From Cyclospora cayetanensis (lineage: Eukaryota; Apicomplexa; Conoidasida; Eucoccidiorida; Eimeriidae): a stretch of 64,000 nt of DNA. Positions 25,516 to 37,522 of the stretch are shown here, one piece after another. The notes under the pieces were generated by a model. The model had not been told where the DNA came from and searched no databases. It saw nothing but the letters and a program-made list of their open reading frames with translations. Numbering within the stretch: the stretch's first letter is position 1; each line of letters starts with the position of its first letter. The stretch lies in the NCBI RefSeq assembly GCF_002999335.1, contig NW_020312689.1, positions 1 to 64,000 of the forward strand. Reading direction: 5' to 3'. The translations under genes were made by a program, and so were the position numbers.

Positions 25516-25762
25516 TGCAGAAGCTCCCAAAGCAGAAGCGCGGTGTCTCCTCTGGTGTCTTTGCCTCTGTTGTCAAGCCTCAAGAGACTGAGCATAATAG
25601 GCACCCAGACATGCGTGGGGTATGAGTGCTTCAATGCCATTTGAGGCCGCTTCTTTTGCTACTAGCGTTGCAGACTCACCGGATGCTGGCTCTTCATCGG
25701 ATGCTGCCTCTTCATCGGATGGCGCCTCTTTATGGGGTACCTCCTCCACAGATAGCCAGCGA

Positions 25763-27255
25763 TTATCGCAAGAGATCGAGCTGCGAACCGCTGCTGCATG
25801 GCAGCTTGTCTTCCTCTTCTTCCGTCTCAACCTGGCTTCGCTGCACCTGGTCTGTCTGTCGCTGCTGCTCTGTTTCAGAGGATTTTACGCCTTCCAATGC
25901 GCAAACAGCAAACAGTGGCACTTCTCGAGACTTAAGAAGCTTGCCAACAAGCCGCTGTTGTGGCATGCAATGCCCTTCCGCAGCTTCTGATTTCTGCAGC
26001 TGCCTTTCTGCTGCCGTCTGCTCCGTATTATACGAAGCCTCAGAAGACGCTTCCGCGTCTACGATTTCCCTCGCTGACGCTGTTGCAGCAGTTGCCGCAG
26101 CTGCAGCAGCACGGGATCTTCTCCTGCAACTCCGCTTTTGCAGCTTGCTCAAAGCAGCAACGCACAAGACGCTGGATCGCAAAGCAGCGCGAACCTGCTC
26201 TTTCCGATCGGCAGCGGCAGCAGCAGCGGCTGCTTCTGCCGCTGCTCCTGCTGCCCATTCTCCCTCTCCTTCCTGCTGCAGCAGCTGCTGCACGTCTAGG
26301 AGCTGCGCAGCGGCACAGCTGGACAGAAAGACATCCGTAGAACCCAACCTCCAACCCTTCTTAAGCTGCTCCGCAGACGGTTCTGCCGCGCGATCGATGA
26401 TGGCTCCACATGCGGCTGAACGAGGATCGGAACCACCAACTGAGGCTGCGCTTTCAGAAGCCTCAGCAGATGCCTTTGCAGCGCTGGCAGCAGCAACAAA
26501 TGCAGCTACTGCAGCAACAGCCGCAGCACAACTGCTCGGCGACAAGTGGCCATGGCGTTCCAGCAGCTGCGCTGCCGCATGCTCCACTGCCTTCCGGTGT
26601 ATGGACACCCTAAACCACCGCTGCTGCAGCAGCGCGTGCGGCTGCTGCAATCCAAATCTCCTCTGAATCAACTCCTGCTCCGCTACTGCAGCGGGTGAAC
26701 ACACGGCCAAGGAGCACGTGCAGGCAGGCGCAGGAAGGCATTCGATAAGGGCAGATGACGCAGCAGGGAGAGACGACAAAGGATCTAGCAACCAGCTGCT
26801 GGTGCTCTTGCAAGAACTGCCAGAAGCAGCTGCTAGCCGTTTCTGCAGCCACGACAGCCTTGGAGGAGCAAGACGCAGCAGCGCCTCACTTGCCGCTTTG
26901 CTGCTGCGAGCCACGGCTGCCGCAGAGCCTTTCACGGTGTATGTACAGCTGCCTCGGGCATGCCACAGCCTTATTGACAGATGCGCCTTTTCGTCAGTGT
27001 TGCTGTTGGTGCTACTGCCGCTGTAGCTGCGACAAAGCTTCCGCCTTGCGGCTGGCATCAACTGCTGCTGCAAAATAGGCTGCTGCAGTTGCTGCTGCCG
27101 GTGCAACTGCTGAAGAAAATTGCGATCTCGGTGCTCTTCTTTGATGAGAGGATACCTTGCAGCATCGCAAAGAAGCTCAAACACATTCATTTCTTTCTTC
27201 CTGCTGCTGGTGGTAGTGGCGCTGCTGCTGCTGCTGCTGCTGCTGCTGAACGTCG

Positions 27256-27294
<39 letters not shown>

Positions 27295-30200
27295 CTAAGA
27301 GCGCTAAGGTTGATGAGGCGGCATCAGCAGCAGACGCCCCCGAGTCGTTCCGCATCAGCAGCGTCTGCTGCAGCTGTTGAAACTGCAGTTCTTGAAGGTC
27401 CTCTTCTTCTTGAAGCAGGTAGTATATATTGTTTTGCTGCATGTGTTGCACCGCCTGCTTCTGTGATAGCTGTTGCAGCTGCTGCTGCAGCGCTGCTATT
27501 GCCTTCGGCGTGAAGACTCTCTGCGCAGAGCACTGCTGCAGGAGCTGCAGCAGCAGCTGCTGTCGCACGTGCTGCGGGAGCTCTCCCATCAAGAAATTGC
27601 CGCAGAGAAGCGTTAGGCAAGAGGAGAAAAAACACGGCTTGTCAGATTCTGGCAAATTGTCGGGTGCGTCGTTATCCTCTGAGATGTTGTCTGGAAAGAA
27701 ATCCAAGGCTTCTAACAAGACAACAGCTGCTACGGGGTGCTGCGCTGCAGCAGCAGCAGCACCGTCGCGGACGGGAGTTGCTGCCACGAAAATGTCTGCG
27801 GAGGAAGGCATCTGCATGCGAAGGCCAAAATTCAGACACGAAGAGCTAAAAAGCGCTTCGAGATGATGATCTTTCTCTGCTCTGTTTGCTGCTGTCGCAT
27901 CTCCTGTCTGACTCTCGGCAACAGCTACTGATGTACTTGCTGTTTCCGCATCAGCACACGATTCGCAGCAACAGTGCAGCTCTTTGAGCGCATACTCTGC
28001 TGCTGCTGAAGGCAGCTGCAGCACTGCGGCGAGAAGGGTGAGCTGGCGTCCACCGATCTCCGCAATCCACGTGACGAGGTGTCTGTACAGCTGAGCAGTT
28101 GCAGCTGCTGCCCGGCGAGCTGCAGCCACAGGAGGGAGATCTGAGTCAATGCGGAGGAAGGGGCAAGACGCAAAGACTTCCTCGAAAGTATTCGCTGCTG
28201 AACCTATGGCTTCTAAGCAGCAAAAGAAAAAGAAATCTCGTACAACCTGCGGCAGAAACGGCAGAAAGAGGTGATCGAAAGGGGCGAATCCACAGAAAGC
28301 AACACACAACAGGCGACAGGAAGAGCAGGGAGCAGCAGCACTTTTGCACAGCTGCCCGATGTTTTGCGCTCGAGAAGCAACACCCTGTGAGCAGCAGCAG
28401 CAGTATAGCAGCAGCACTGAAGGCAGTATAGCAGCAACACTGAAGGCAGTATGGCAGCAACACTGAAGGCAGTATAGCAGCAGCACTGAAGGCAGTATAG
28501 CAGCAACACTGCAGGCAGTATAGCAGCAACACTGATGGCAGTATAGCAGCAGCACTGAAGGCAGTATAGCAGCAGCACTGAAGGCAGTATGGCAGCAGCA
28601 CTGCAGGCAGTATAGCAGCAACACTGAAGGCAGTATAGCAGCAACACTGAAGGCAGTATAGCAGCAACACTGAAGGCTGTATAGCAGCAACACTGAAGGC
28701 AGTATGGCAGCAACACTGATGGCAGTATAGCAGCAACACTGAAGGCAGTATAGCAGCAACACTGCAGGCAGTATAGCAGCAGCACTGAAGGCAGTATAGC
28801 AGCAGCACTGAAGGCAGTATAGCAGCAACACTGAAGGCAGTATGGCAGCAGCACTGAAGGCAGTATAGCAGCAACACTGAAGGCAGTATGGCAGCAGCAC
28901 TGCAGGCAGTATAGCAGCAACACTGAAGGCAGTATAGCAGCAACACTGAAGGCAGTATAGCAGCAACACTGAAGGCAGTATAGCAGCAACACTGAAGGCA
29001 GTATAGCAGCAACACTGAAGGCTGTATAGCAAGAGGTTGAATTTGTGTGCAAGCAGGGTTGAGGGTATGAAAGTCTTTGGAAAGTCTTCCTAGCAGCAGC
29101 AGCAGGAAAGACCACCTTACACAGGCAGGAGGTAAATCTTGACGCTTGTTCCTCGGAGAAGAAGAAGACGCAACAAATGAAATGCATGGGAGAACAGCAG
29201 CAGCAAGGAGTCTCCTGCCAATTTGCTGCCTCTGTTTATTGCATACACCGAGCACTGCCAGACAACTGCATATCATATTCCATGTGGGGGTCGCTTGCAA
29301 ACCGTTGGAAGAATTTTCCAGAATGCCACCAGCGATGTCTGGAGCTTCCAGCTGATGCAAGACTGAAGCAACTGCATATGCTGCTTTCGCTGCAGCAGCG
29401 ACTTCTACTGGCTTCATGGGGGCACTCTCGAGAGTCTCGGGAGCGTTTGCTGCAGCAGCTGCCGCTTCCGCTGCCTCTACTGCTGCTGCATGCGTGCTAG
29501 CTGCCAGCAAGGCGTCCTTCACTACCTCAAGTAAAATAAAAGGTGTCATCTGGTCCAGTGCAGGAGGAGAAGCAGCAGGAGAAGGAGCAGGAGAAGGAGC
29601 AGGAGAAGCAGCAGGAGAAGGAGCAAGAGAGGGAGCAAGAGAAGGAGCAGGAGAAGCAGCAGGAGAAGGAGCAGGAGCTGTAACGCCTCCGAGATTGTCG
29701 AGAGGAGCAGCGGCGGGTATAGCAGTTGCTCGATCGGCAGCAAGGAAGAGAGCTTGCACATATACGCGGCAAGGAACGATGTCTCTTGCTGAGGTAGGAG
29801 CGACTTCTTCTCCTCCTCCTGTTGCTGCCGTTTCTGCTGCTGCTTCTGCTCTTCTTCTTCCTCCTCCTCTTTCTGGTGCTTGTGCATCAGTTGCTGCTTT
29901 TGGTGCCGCTGGAGTCGTTTTGTGGAAGACGAACTGCGTTAAAATGCAAGCCTGCGAAAAGCAGCTCCTGCTGCTGCCACTGTTGCTATTCCTCTGTGGA
30001 CGTAATGCAACGGATGTAAGAGAACGCATCAGCAAAATCCAAGCACTGCAGACTCTATCCCTGAGGCTGTTCAAGTTGCTGTTCGCTGCCGCTACGACTA
30101 GAGCTTTCCCTGCTGCACTGGCTGCTTCTCCATTGGCTTTGCAAGCCTCGTCTCCTGTTGCAGCTGCGCCTCCTTCCTGCTGCAGCTTGTGGAAGCAGTA

Positions 30201-30698
30201 TCGGAGTGCAGCAAACGCTACAGATGCCTTCAGACTGCCTGAAGGCTCCATAAGCAGCACGGCGTGTGCAGCGGGCAGAAAAGCTCGTTGCTGTGCAGCA
30301 GCAGAGGCAGCAGAAAAAGTCGCAGTAGTGAAGAGACAGCCGGTGGGTGTCTCTCCATCTGTTGCTTCGCACAGCCTCGCATCTGTGATGGCTGGGAGGC
30401 TGCCGTTTTGTGCGCCCGGCTGTTGCATGCGTTTTTTCTGCTCTTTCTCTTCATTGGGAGACTGCTGCTGCTGCACCTCTCGCTGCTGCTGCTGCAGGGA
30501 AGCACCGACCTGTAGGAAAGCAGCGTCCAGCAAGCTGAATATGTGTGGCATTCGCTGGGTGCCTTGCGCTGCTGCGGCTCCTGCTTCTGAACGCTGTCTG
30601 TGAGGGGTAAGGTTGCAGCACTCGTTGTTGCTGTTGCTGCTGCTGCCGCTGGGATACGGGGAAGCAGCAAATGCACGCTCTGCCCAGGCAAACTGCAC
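25763..30698 (-). CDS. Unrecognised large, probably helical protein interrupted by a minisatellite-bearing intron
   Basis: Two minus-strand exons are joined by signal and phase. The upstream exon (about 30698 to 29121) ends RQDLPPAC at donor TGT-GTAAGG. The downstream exon starts at 28246 after TTTCTGCCGCAG and reads VVRDFFFFCCLEAIGSAANT, running to a stop at 25763. Both parts are Leu/Ala-rich with alternating helical segments (YRHLVTWIAEIGGRQLTLLA), suggesting an alpha-solenoid; a transportin/exportin-like relationship is possible but not demonstrated. Low-complexity inserts include Ser runs near 27240-27290 and an APSPAASPAPS repeat at 29560-29690. The true 5' end may use an acceptor at about 30602 (ACCCCTCACAG) or at 30694, with earlier exons unseen. 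The C-terminus may extend into the SDEEAASDEEP frame at 25573-25760. Confidence 0.5.
28247..29120 (-). repeat. Intron with a 23-bp minisatellite, about 27-28 copies (28400-29035)
   Basis: The unit on the plus strand is AGTATAGCAGCAACACTGAA plus GGC. Copies differ mainly at an A/G in AGTATRG, at CAACAC/CAGCAC and at TGAAGG/TGCAGG/TGATGG. Because 23 is not a multiple of 3, the frame rotates from copy to copy, yet all three minus-strand frames stay open and cycle through the same 23-residue peptide (beginning LPSVLLLYC). The array sits between a good donor (29120) and acceptor (28247), so the apparent giant ORFs over it are artefacts. Confidence 0.85.
29560..29690 (-). repeat. GGAGAAGSAGCA-type repeat encoding AP/SPAAS units
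   Basis: Alternating GGAGCAGGAGAA and GCAGCAGGAGAA blocks of 12-18 bp repeat about ten times on the plus strand. In the minus-strand gene frame they encode APSPAASPAPSLAPS-like sequence, forming a low-complexity linker. Confidence 0.8.
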
Positions 30699-31694
30699 AG
30701 GGGGCCGCTGCAGTGTGCAAAGGGGGATTGTATGTACAGCTCGCGTGGCGCTGTCTCTTGTGGAGCTGCTGCCTGGAGGTAGCGCTGCTCTTGCTGCCCT
30801 AAGAGGTGTATCTTGATCGCATGAGGGCGCCTTAACGGCGGAGTCAGTAGTTCAGCGCATGGTTGTCAATGGTCAGGAGTGCAGCAGCAGCAGCACGAGC
30901 AGGCACGCGCAGCTGGCCGCTCGGCTGCTATAGCCGTACAAACTCGACGAGGCTCGAAAAAGGGGCATGAGAAGCACTCTTAAAAGGCCCCTCCATGGGA
31001 TCCCCGACTTGCAGTCATGCGAACAGCACCGCCGACTCGGTGTGGCGCTGCTACGACTTGGGTTGTTTTCGCTGCAGTGACGCTGCAAGAGGAGGAGCAC
31101 AGCCGGCGCGCTGCAGACAAAGGGCTTTCACCGACAAAAAGGCGACAAAAGGCAGAGAAAAGACTAATTACTGCGCGAGGAGGAGCAGCAGCGGTCTGTT
31201 ACGCAGCGCTCACACCAGCAGCAGCAGCAGCAAGAGAGGTGGTATAGTCCTGGGAGGAGTACCTGGAGCTGAAAATTTGACACCTGTTGACAGCGTAGAT
31301 ATCTAAGACATAAAAGCTGGTGCAGCAGCTCTTCAGCAGCAAGATATGCACGTTCACTTAGCGAAGATCCTGCGGACCGTTGCCGCGGTGTCTGTACACC
31401 TGACGGGAGGGCCCCCCGCCAAGGAGGACATGGAGTAGCACAAAGCTGCCACTACTCCCGAATTTTGTGTAATGCAGCATGAAAACGACAACAACGGCGT
31501 CAGGAGCAGCGGGAGCAGCAACAACACAAAGAGACCTCCCGCCAGCAGCACGCCAGCAGCATCTGCTGCAGCATCTGCAGCTGCAGCTGCTGCTGCTTCC
31601 ACGCAGCCTCCAACCAGCACTAAATATAGCCATGCTCCGCGCTGCGGAGGACTGCTGCAGCTCGCGATCTTAAGCAAGGTGGGGACTGGGCAGC
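30699..31694. other. Intergenic region between divergently transcribed genes
   Basis: It separates the minus-strand helical-protein gene from the plus-strand sirtuin. Short ORFs on both strands have no motif. It should hold both promoters and the missing 5' exons, if any, of the minus-strand gene. No apicomplexan promoter element could be identified with confidence. Confidence 0.4.
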
Positions 31695-34621
31695 ATGAAG
31701 ACACCCTGCATCATCTCCACCAGCATGCAGCAGCAGCACCAGCCGCAGGAACATAATTATGGCCGCACACGCAGCAGTTGCACCACCAGCAGCGGCACCC
31801 TGCAGCGCCTCCTATTCGATCCGACCTGTCCCCAGCCATTAATTATTCTTACAGGCGCAGGTGAGCAGAACGCAAACAGCAGACGCTCATACAGGCCCTA
31901 CCAGTCTGGTTGGGAGAGAGATCTGTCTTCCCTGAAACTCCCCATGGACGCACACACACACACAGACTCGGCAGCTGGAGGAATAAACTCGAGGAGCCGA
32001 ATTTGCGCGTTTGGACGCGCTGCCTGTACAGCCGCTGCCGCTGCTGGTGCTCCTGGATTCGCGCTGTGTATCCGCAGGTTTAGGGAGCAAAAGCGGCATC
32101 CCTTTGTACCGCAAAAACACTCCCCAAAGACACCCGCAAAGACAGCGTTGCACAAAGGTTCAGAAGCATGCAGGGCCGTACACAAAGTCGAGGCGGCAGA
32201 GGCTGGAGGAGCCACAGCAGCACCCCCCTCATCCCCACCAGGAGCAGCAGCAGCAGTCCACGGTTTCATCTTTGGGTGTATGGACAGCTTTCTCTGCCGA
32301 GATGGCCACTCTCGCGCACGCCATGGCATCTCCTGCGGACTGGTTGGCTGCTTCTGGTGCTGCTGTCTTGCATTTTCTTCAAAGGGCTGTCTTTTTTGTC
32401 GTGCAGGTGCAGGAGGCCTTCCTGCACCTGCAGGCTGCGAAGAAGCCTTCTCTTTGTTTGCTGCTTCTGAGGTTGCTGCTGCACCTTTCAATCATGGCGT
32501 CTAAAATTAATGCCGCCCTTCTGCTTCTCCTGTGGCTGCCGCTTTTCCAGGCTTTCTCAGTTCTGGTACGAAGCACACCCCCCTGGGGTGTATGGACAGG
32601 CCTTCCCCTCTCTCTCGCATTTCATCATCTCTCTGATGCTCCTTCTGCAGCCGCAGCGGCTGGTGCTGCTGACACAGAATGTGGATAACTTGGAGCGCTA
32701 TGCGCTGCTGCTGCTGCTTTCCTTGACTGCGGCCCCACAATCGGAGCTTCGCGTTGTCGTCTCTCCGCAGCAGCAGCAGCAGAAAGAACTCTCGGAGGAT
32801 GCACGAAAGGCTGTCTGTCTCGACGGTTGTACAGATCTGCTAAGCACCGATATGCAGGCACCATTGACCGCAACTGCTGCAGAGGGCGCCGTTGGGGAGC
32901 TCCCGTCATTCCCACTAAACTCCTCGTTCTTTGCGTTGCCTTCCTCTCTCCCGTTGTATGAGCTTCACGGCAACGCCTTCTTCTTCAGGTGTATGGGGAC
33001 GTCGCAACAGAAAGAGCAGCAGCAGGAAGAGCAACAGCAGTCCGAGGCTGCTGCTGCTGCTGTCGCATGCCGTTTTGCATGCGACGCTGCACTCCATCAT
33101 TCGCAGGTTCTGTGGATTTCTTCGGCAGAAGGCGTAGGGGCAGCGTCTCCGTTCGCGCATGCAGCACAGCATGCGACAGCGGAAATCGCAGCATCACGAG
33201 GAGCCGTAGCGGCACGGTTGCATGTACGGCCTGTATGTCCAGCCTGCGGCAGCGATTGTCTGCCGCTGTGTCTGTTGTTTGATGAACGCCTCTTCTCTCC
33301 GCACAAGGCTTTCGCGCCTGAGGCTTTCACGAGGGTGCTGCTGCTTGCTGCCGTTGGTGCTGTCGTCTCTGGTCACTGCGGTGCTGCTGCTGCTGCTGCT
33401 GCCGCTGCTGCTGCTGCTGCCACTGAACTCTTCGATCCAAACCGTCTCCTGCTGCAGCACGTAGATGCAGAGCATGGGGGAGTTAACGCCTGCGTGGCTT
33501 CTGAGGAGCACCTGCTGCACGGCGTGCTGCGGCAGTCCAGTGCTGCTGCTGCTGCTGAGGCGCTGCCCTTCCGAGATGTGCCTGTGCCTGCCCCCCCAAT
33601 AAGGCAAGAGGGGACGCTGCGTATCGCGGCAATTAGCTCGTCATGCTCTGTTCCCGCCAGCACTGCCGACGGCTGTCGAGCCGCTGTCGCGCTGCCGCTC
33701 ACGTGCAGCGGAGGCTGCAGATGTGTCTGCTCTGCATGCCGGTCTGTGCGTCGCTGGGTGCCTCCCTACCGCCACGCAGCAGACACCAGAGAGTCTGTTG
33801 ACGCTAGTGCTTCACATGCGACACGAGAAGCCTTCTCGACGAGTAGGGGGGAGGCTGCAGCCGGCAAGCCTGTCAAGAGCGAGGCACATAGAAGCAAAAG
33901 TTGCCCCCACAGTTGCAACGAAAGCTCCGCCACGAGCGCGCGATGGGCTCCTGGTGCTCCTCCGGCCGCTCTGCTCTTAGGCACGTCGCTCACAACCAGC
34001 AGCAGCGACTGGTTGCTTTTGTTGTTGCAACATTTCAGGGGGGAGGCGCTGGCGGTAAATAATGGAGAGGGTCCTCTTGACCTCTGTTTTGATTTCACCG
34101 CAGCGCAGCAGGAAACTTTGACTGAGGCCAGCAAAGCCATCGTAACGGCTGCCCTGCTTGTGCAGCAGGAGCAAAGTGAGGAGCAGAGCGGGGAAAAAGA
34201 GCAGCAGCAACGGCATTTGCATCGGCTAAAGCCGGAGCTCCTTGAGGCGACCAGTCAGGCAAGCGCCTGCCGCGAAGACACCTGGGGGGGCCGTCGTGGG
34301 AGCTTGCATGGCAGCGCTACATCACCAAGATCAGCAGCTGCAGCGAAGTTGCGCGAGGCACTCTCTTCCTTAGGACCTCAATTCGAGTATGGCGGAGCAG
34401 CTGCACCAGGGCAAGTTGCAGTTACATGCCGCAGCAGGCGAGTGGTGCGCATCCGAGAGGATCTAGAGGCCTTTCTGAGAAGGCTGTGCCCCTTAGACCT
34501 CTTGAGCTGGCTAGAGCGACACTACGATAGATTAAAGGAGGCTCACAGAAAAGCCGTCGCTGCAGCAGCACGCGGTTTGAAGGCAGCACAAGCAGCAGCA
34601 ACAGCGAGGGGCCTAAAGTGA
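31695..34621 (+). CDS. Divergent Sir2-family NAD-dependent protein deacylase (sirtuin)
   Basis: Exon 1 (31695-31860) ends PLIILTGA; the intron (GTGAGC to TATCCGCAG) is removed and exon 2 starts at 32078, giving LTGAGLGSKSGIPLYR, the NAD-binding GAG..SGIPDFR motif of sirtuins. Later come LLTQNVDNLERYA (TQN-D motif), LYELHGNAFFF (catalytic His), a CPAC zinc pair, CLLFDERLF (for the usual FFGE) and, about 240 residues on, LLLGTSL with AVNNGEGPLD. The order matches the Sir2 core. The boundary between exon 2 and the long exon in the 32510-34621 frame is not resolved; an acceptor at CTTTTCCAG (about 32551) is likely. Oddities: GIPDFR has Leu instead of Asp, only one clear Cys where the first zinc pair should be, and an Ala/Cys-rich insertion. 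Specific substrate and location are unknown. Confidence 0.75.
31861..32077 (+). other. Intron splitting the sirtuin GAG motif
   Basis: Donor GCGCAG-GTGAGC and acceptor TGTATCCGCAG-GTTTAG. Splicing in phase 1 rebuilds the Gly codon of GAG and brings GLGSKSGIP into frame. The unspliced sequence stays open in both flanking frames, so ORF calling alone misses the domain. Confidence 0.85.
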
Positions 34622-34993
34622 CGTCTCAAGGCTGCGCGTTGGCTGTATTCCGCTGTCGCGCAGCCGGTGTCAGCCAGTGCCCCTAAACAGCCCTCTAAAT
34701 TTGGGCACTACAATGCGCGTCTGGTAGAATGTGCAGTCTTGCTAACTAAAGGACTCGTCTCTTTCTGCTAACAGATGCTCAGTGTTGTGCCGCTTTTCCC
34801 CAGAAGTATACGCGGCCGCACATGAGCAGCAGCAACAGGTGTTTCCCTAGCAGCAGTGCTGCTCCTCAAAGATAGGCACTCATCGAGAAGGCCCCTAGTC
34901 ATGCAGTTGCTTCTGCCAAGCAGTCGCTAGCCGCTTCCGTGGAGTGCCAATCAAGCAGCGAAGGCTGCTGTGATCGTTGTTGTTCCCGATTGA
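34622..34993. other. Short 3'-3' intergenic region between the sirtuin and WDR92
   Basis: The convergent stop codons of the plus-strand sirtuin and the minus-strand WDR92 gene are 372 bp apart. Both 3' UTRs must fit here. No further feature is seen. Confidence 0.6.
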
Positions 34994-37522
34994 CTAGTAC
35001 AAGGAGAGTTTGGTAACGACTGTGAGTCTGATCTGCTGGTCTAGAGACGCAGATATAGCGAGACCAATCTTCTGGGGGTGCCAGTCCCACGCCACTACTG
35101 GCTGGGTGCTGACCTCTGCGTCATTCAGAATCTGCTGAGAGCCAACAACCCCTCGCATCAGTCCTGTCTGAGGATCGGCAATGCTCCGTTGATCTGGGTA
35201 CGAATATAGGAGAATAGAAACCTGGGAAGCCAGCAGCAGCAACAACGAAACAAGCAGCTTCGTCTAGTGTCGTTGAGGGAAAACAGTGGAAGCCCATGAG
35301 GTATAAATCGATGCTTAGAAGCACGTGGGTAGTGGTGGAAGTGCTTCGCAGAAAGGCACCGATGGCCTCGTAGAGAGGCAGCAGCCACAAATAAAAGCCG
35401 TCGAGCGAACACAATTGGAAAAATTGCCACCCCATTGCAGAGGACCACAGCAAAACTGCAGGCTCACAGTTCCGCCCCCCGTGCAAGTCGCCGCGATCTC
35501 TCGATTCTGTGGTAGCGGGTAAACACCCCAGACGGTTCCTGCGCAAACGGAGATTGACGAACACAGCAAAACGCAACAAGAGGCACACGGGTGTCTTCTG
35601 ACCTTCGTTAAGCCTTTGCACTCATTTTTTCCAGCACCATCATCCCCAAAACACCCCTGAATTGCGTTTGGGCTGGTGCGCATGTCTTTCTGAAGCCAAC
35701 GACCCCTAGCAAGGTGCTGAGTAGGCATGCCTTCCGACAGAGTCTGCACGCTGGCAGTCCATTCACACCAACCCTTAGGACTAATCCCAAACCTCTGTGG
35801 CGTGCAGCTAGGGCATGTCTGCGTGTCGGCAACAAAAACTTATTCGTTAGCGCTGCTGTACAGGTGCGCTTCCCATGCCTTTTAACGTTGCCACTACGAT
35901 CGCTCCGAATTATGTGTTTGGCGCGCATCTTGGCACCAGTGGGCATGAGTCACCCGAAGACAGTTTCTGTTCCTGAAAGGCGAATCCTTCCTCAGGGTGC
36001 TGAGTTCTGAGATCTGCAGTAAAAAGGCGACCCTCAAGAGCTGCGACAAGCAGTTTATTCAGCTTTATATCCCGCCTGTCCATTGCCAGTCCGCAGACAC
36101 CGTAATCCAGATTTCGCTCCGAGATCAGCTTCATCGCCCTCACGTCAAACAGCTTGACGTCACCATTGTCATATCCACATCCTATGACCCCCTCAGGACC
36201 CCCTGTACACCCTCCCCAGCAAACTGCCCAGCACTCTGCTGCTTCTTCGCCTTCCACTGACTCAAGAGAGACCACCTGAAGGGCATCAAGATAAGCGGCC
36301 GATGAGCCGGGCATGTGCTGGTTGCTTGATCGTGATTTTCTGATCTCTCTCTCTCTCGTGCCATCTCCCCTCTCATTTCCTTCCACCTGCCCGTGTGTTT
36401 GAAGTGCGACGACATTCTAGGCTTCTAGCAGCGTGTGCTTTTCAGACAGGGCGTCAATGTGCCTCTTTGTAGGCTTTCCCTTCCCGCCTCTGTCTAACCC
36501 CGTTCACTGCTCTGTATCCCCATGTGGCCTCTGGCATGTGTCTGACATCGCATGCATGTCGCATGCGAGCGCTCTTACGGGCTGCTTCATGCGCAAATCC
36601 CAGACCTTCACGGTTCCCTCTCTTCCTCCCGTAACGGCCAGAGGGCTACTTGGATGGGCAGCGACTGCATTGACGACGGAATCATGCAGCTTTTGCCGCC
36701 AGATCGCGCGATTGACAGACTCACAGTCCCAAGCGTGAAGACTTCCGTCGAAATGCCCTTAGAAGACACCCGTAAGGGGGACACATAGAAAGCGACGCGC
36801 GAAATAGTAGCAACGACCACTGCGCATGGAACTGCGGGCAAGACCCCACAATTTGCTGTCGCACTGGCTGGCAGTGTACTGACTCAGGGAAGGCGCGGTG
36901 CTGGGAAGAGTGGTGGGGAGGCAGCTGCAGCTGCCGCTGAGGATCATTGTGAGGCAACTGCTGCCGCGGCAAGAAATCACCCTGCCGGTATATGAGTGGC
37001 ACTGGATGGGCTTCAGCGGAGTAGGAGAGGCAGTGGCAGAAGGCTAAGGTTGAGCAGCAAGAAAGCCAAGCCATCCACTAGCTTTTTGTGTGTAGAGCGG
37101 TTGTTTAAACACATGCAGACGTTGAGCCTCAGTAGTGCGTGGTGAAGCATCTTTCCGGTCGACTAATGTGCTAGAGGAGCTGCTAATGCAACTTCTGACT
37201 TTGCTAGCATGTTGCGCCGCCAAATGCAAAGCGCCTCGTGTAGCCTCTCCCTGCCACACCCCTTACCAGAAAGCACAAAGTTTCCTCCTGCTGGGCTATG
37301 AGCCACAGCCATGCACTTAATGCCCGTCTCCGTCGACTTGTTCTCCTGTTTCTTGAGCTGCCCCTCGTTGAGTCTGTATGCCTCGAGCTCTCCTGTTCGC
37401 TTGGGGGCCTCTCCTCCAGCAAAGCAGCAGATACTTTGAGGTATCCAGCATGCCGCATGCGGCGTGTATGTAACCGAGGCAGAGGAGTGATTTATTATCT
37501 GAGGCGCGTCTTTTGTATCCAT
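34994..37522 (-). CDS. WDR92: WDR92/DNAAF10 (Monad) WD40 protein, dynein pre-assembly factor
   Basis: Five exons on the minus strand: 37522-37267, 36757-36579, 36275-35954, 35538-35468 and 35221-34994, total 1,056 nt (351 residues plus stop), all phases agreeing. Human WDR92 is of similar length. Diagnostic stretches in order: DAPQIINHS near the N-terminus, SGHFDGSLHAWDCES across junction 1, VTGGREGTVKVWDLR, GYDNGDVKLFDVRAM, RRDIKLNKLLVAALEGRLF, ADLRTQHPEEGFAF, GTVWGVYPLPQNREI, YSYPDQRSIADPQTG and a C-terminus ending VVTKLSLY. WDR92 binds RPAP3/R2TP-prefoldin chaperones and is needed for axonemal dynein arm assembly; in a coccidian that points to the flagellated microgamete. The start was chosen as the first ATG before APQII. 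It is free of CAG homopolymers, unlike its neighbours. Confidence 0.93.

Noticed and set aside
28400..29032. Leu/Cys/Tyr-rich N-terminus of a 1,089-codon minus ORF and the matching C-terminus of an 850-codon ORF
   Set aside because: Both are read-through of the 23-bp intronic minisatellite; splicing 29121 to 28246 removes it in phase.
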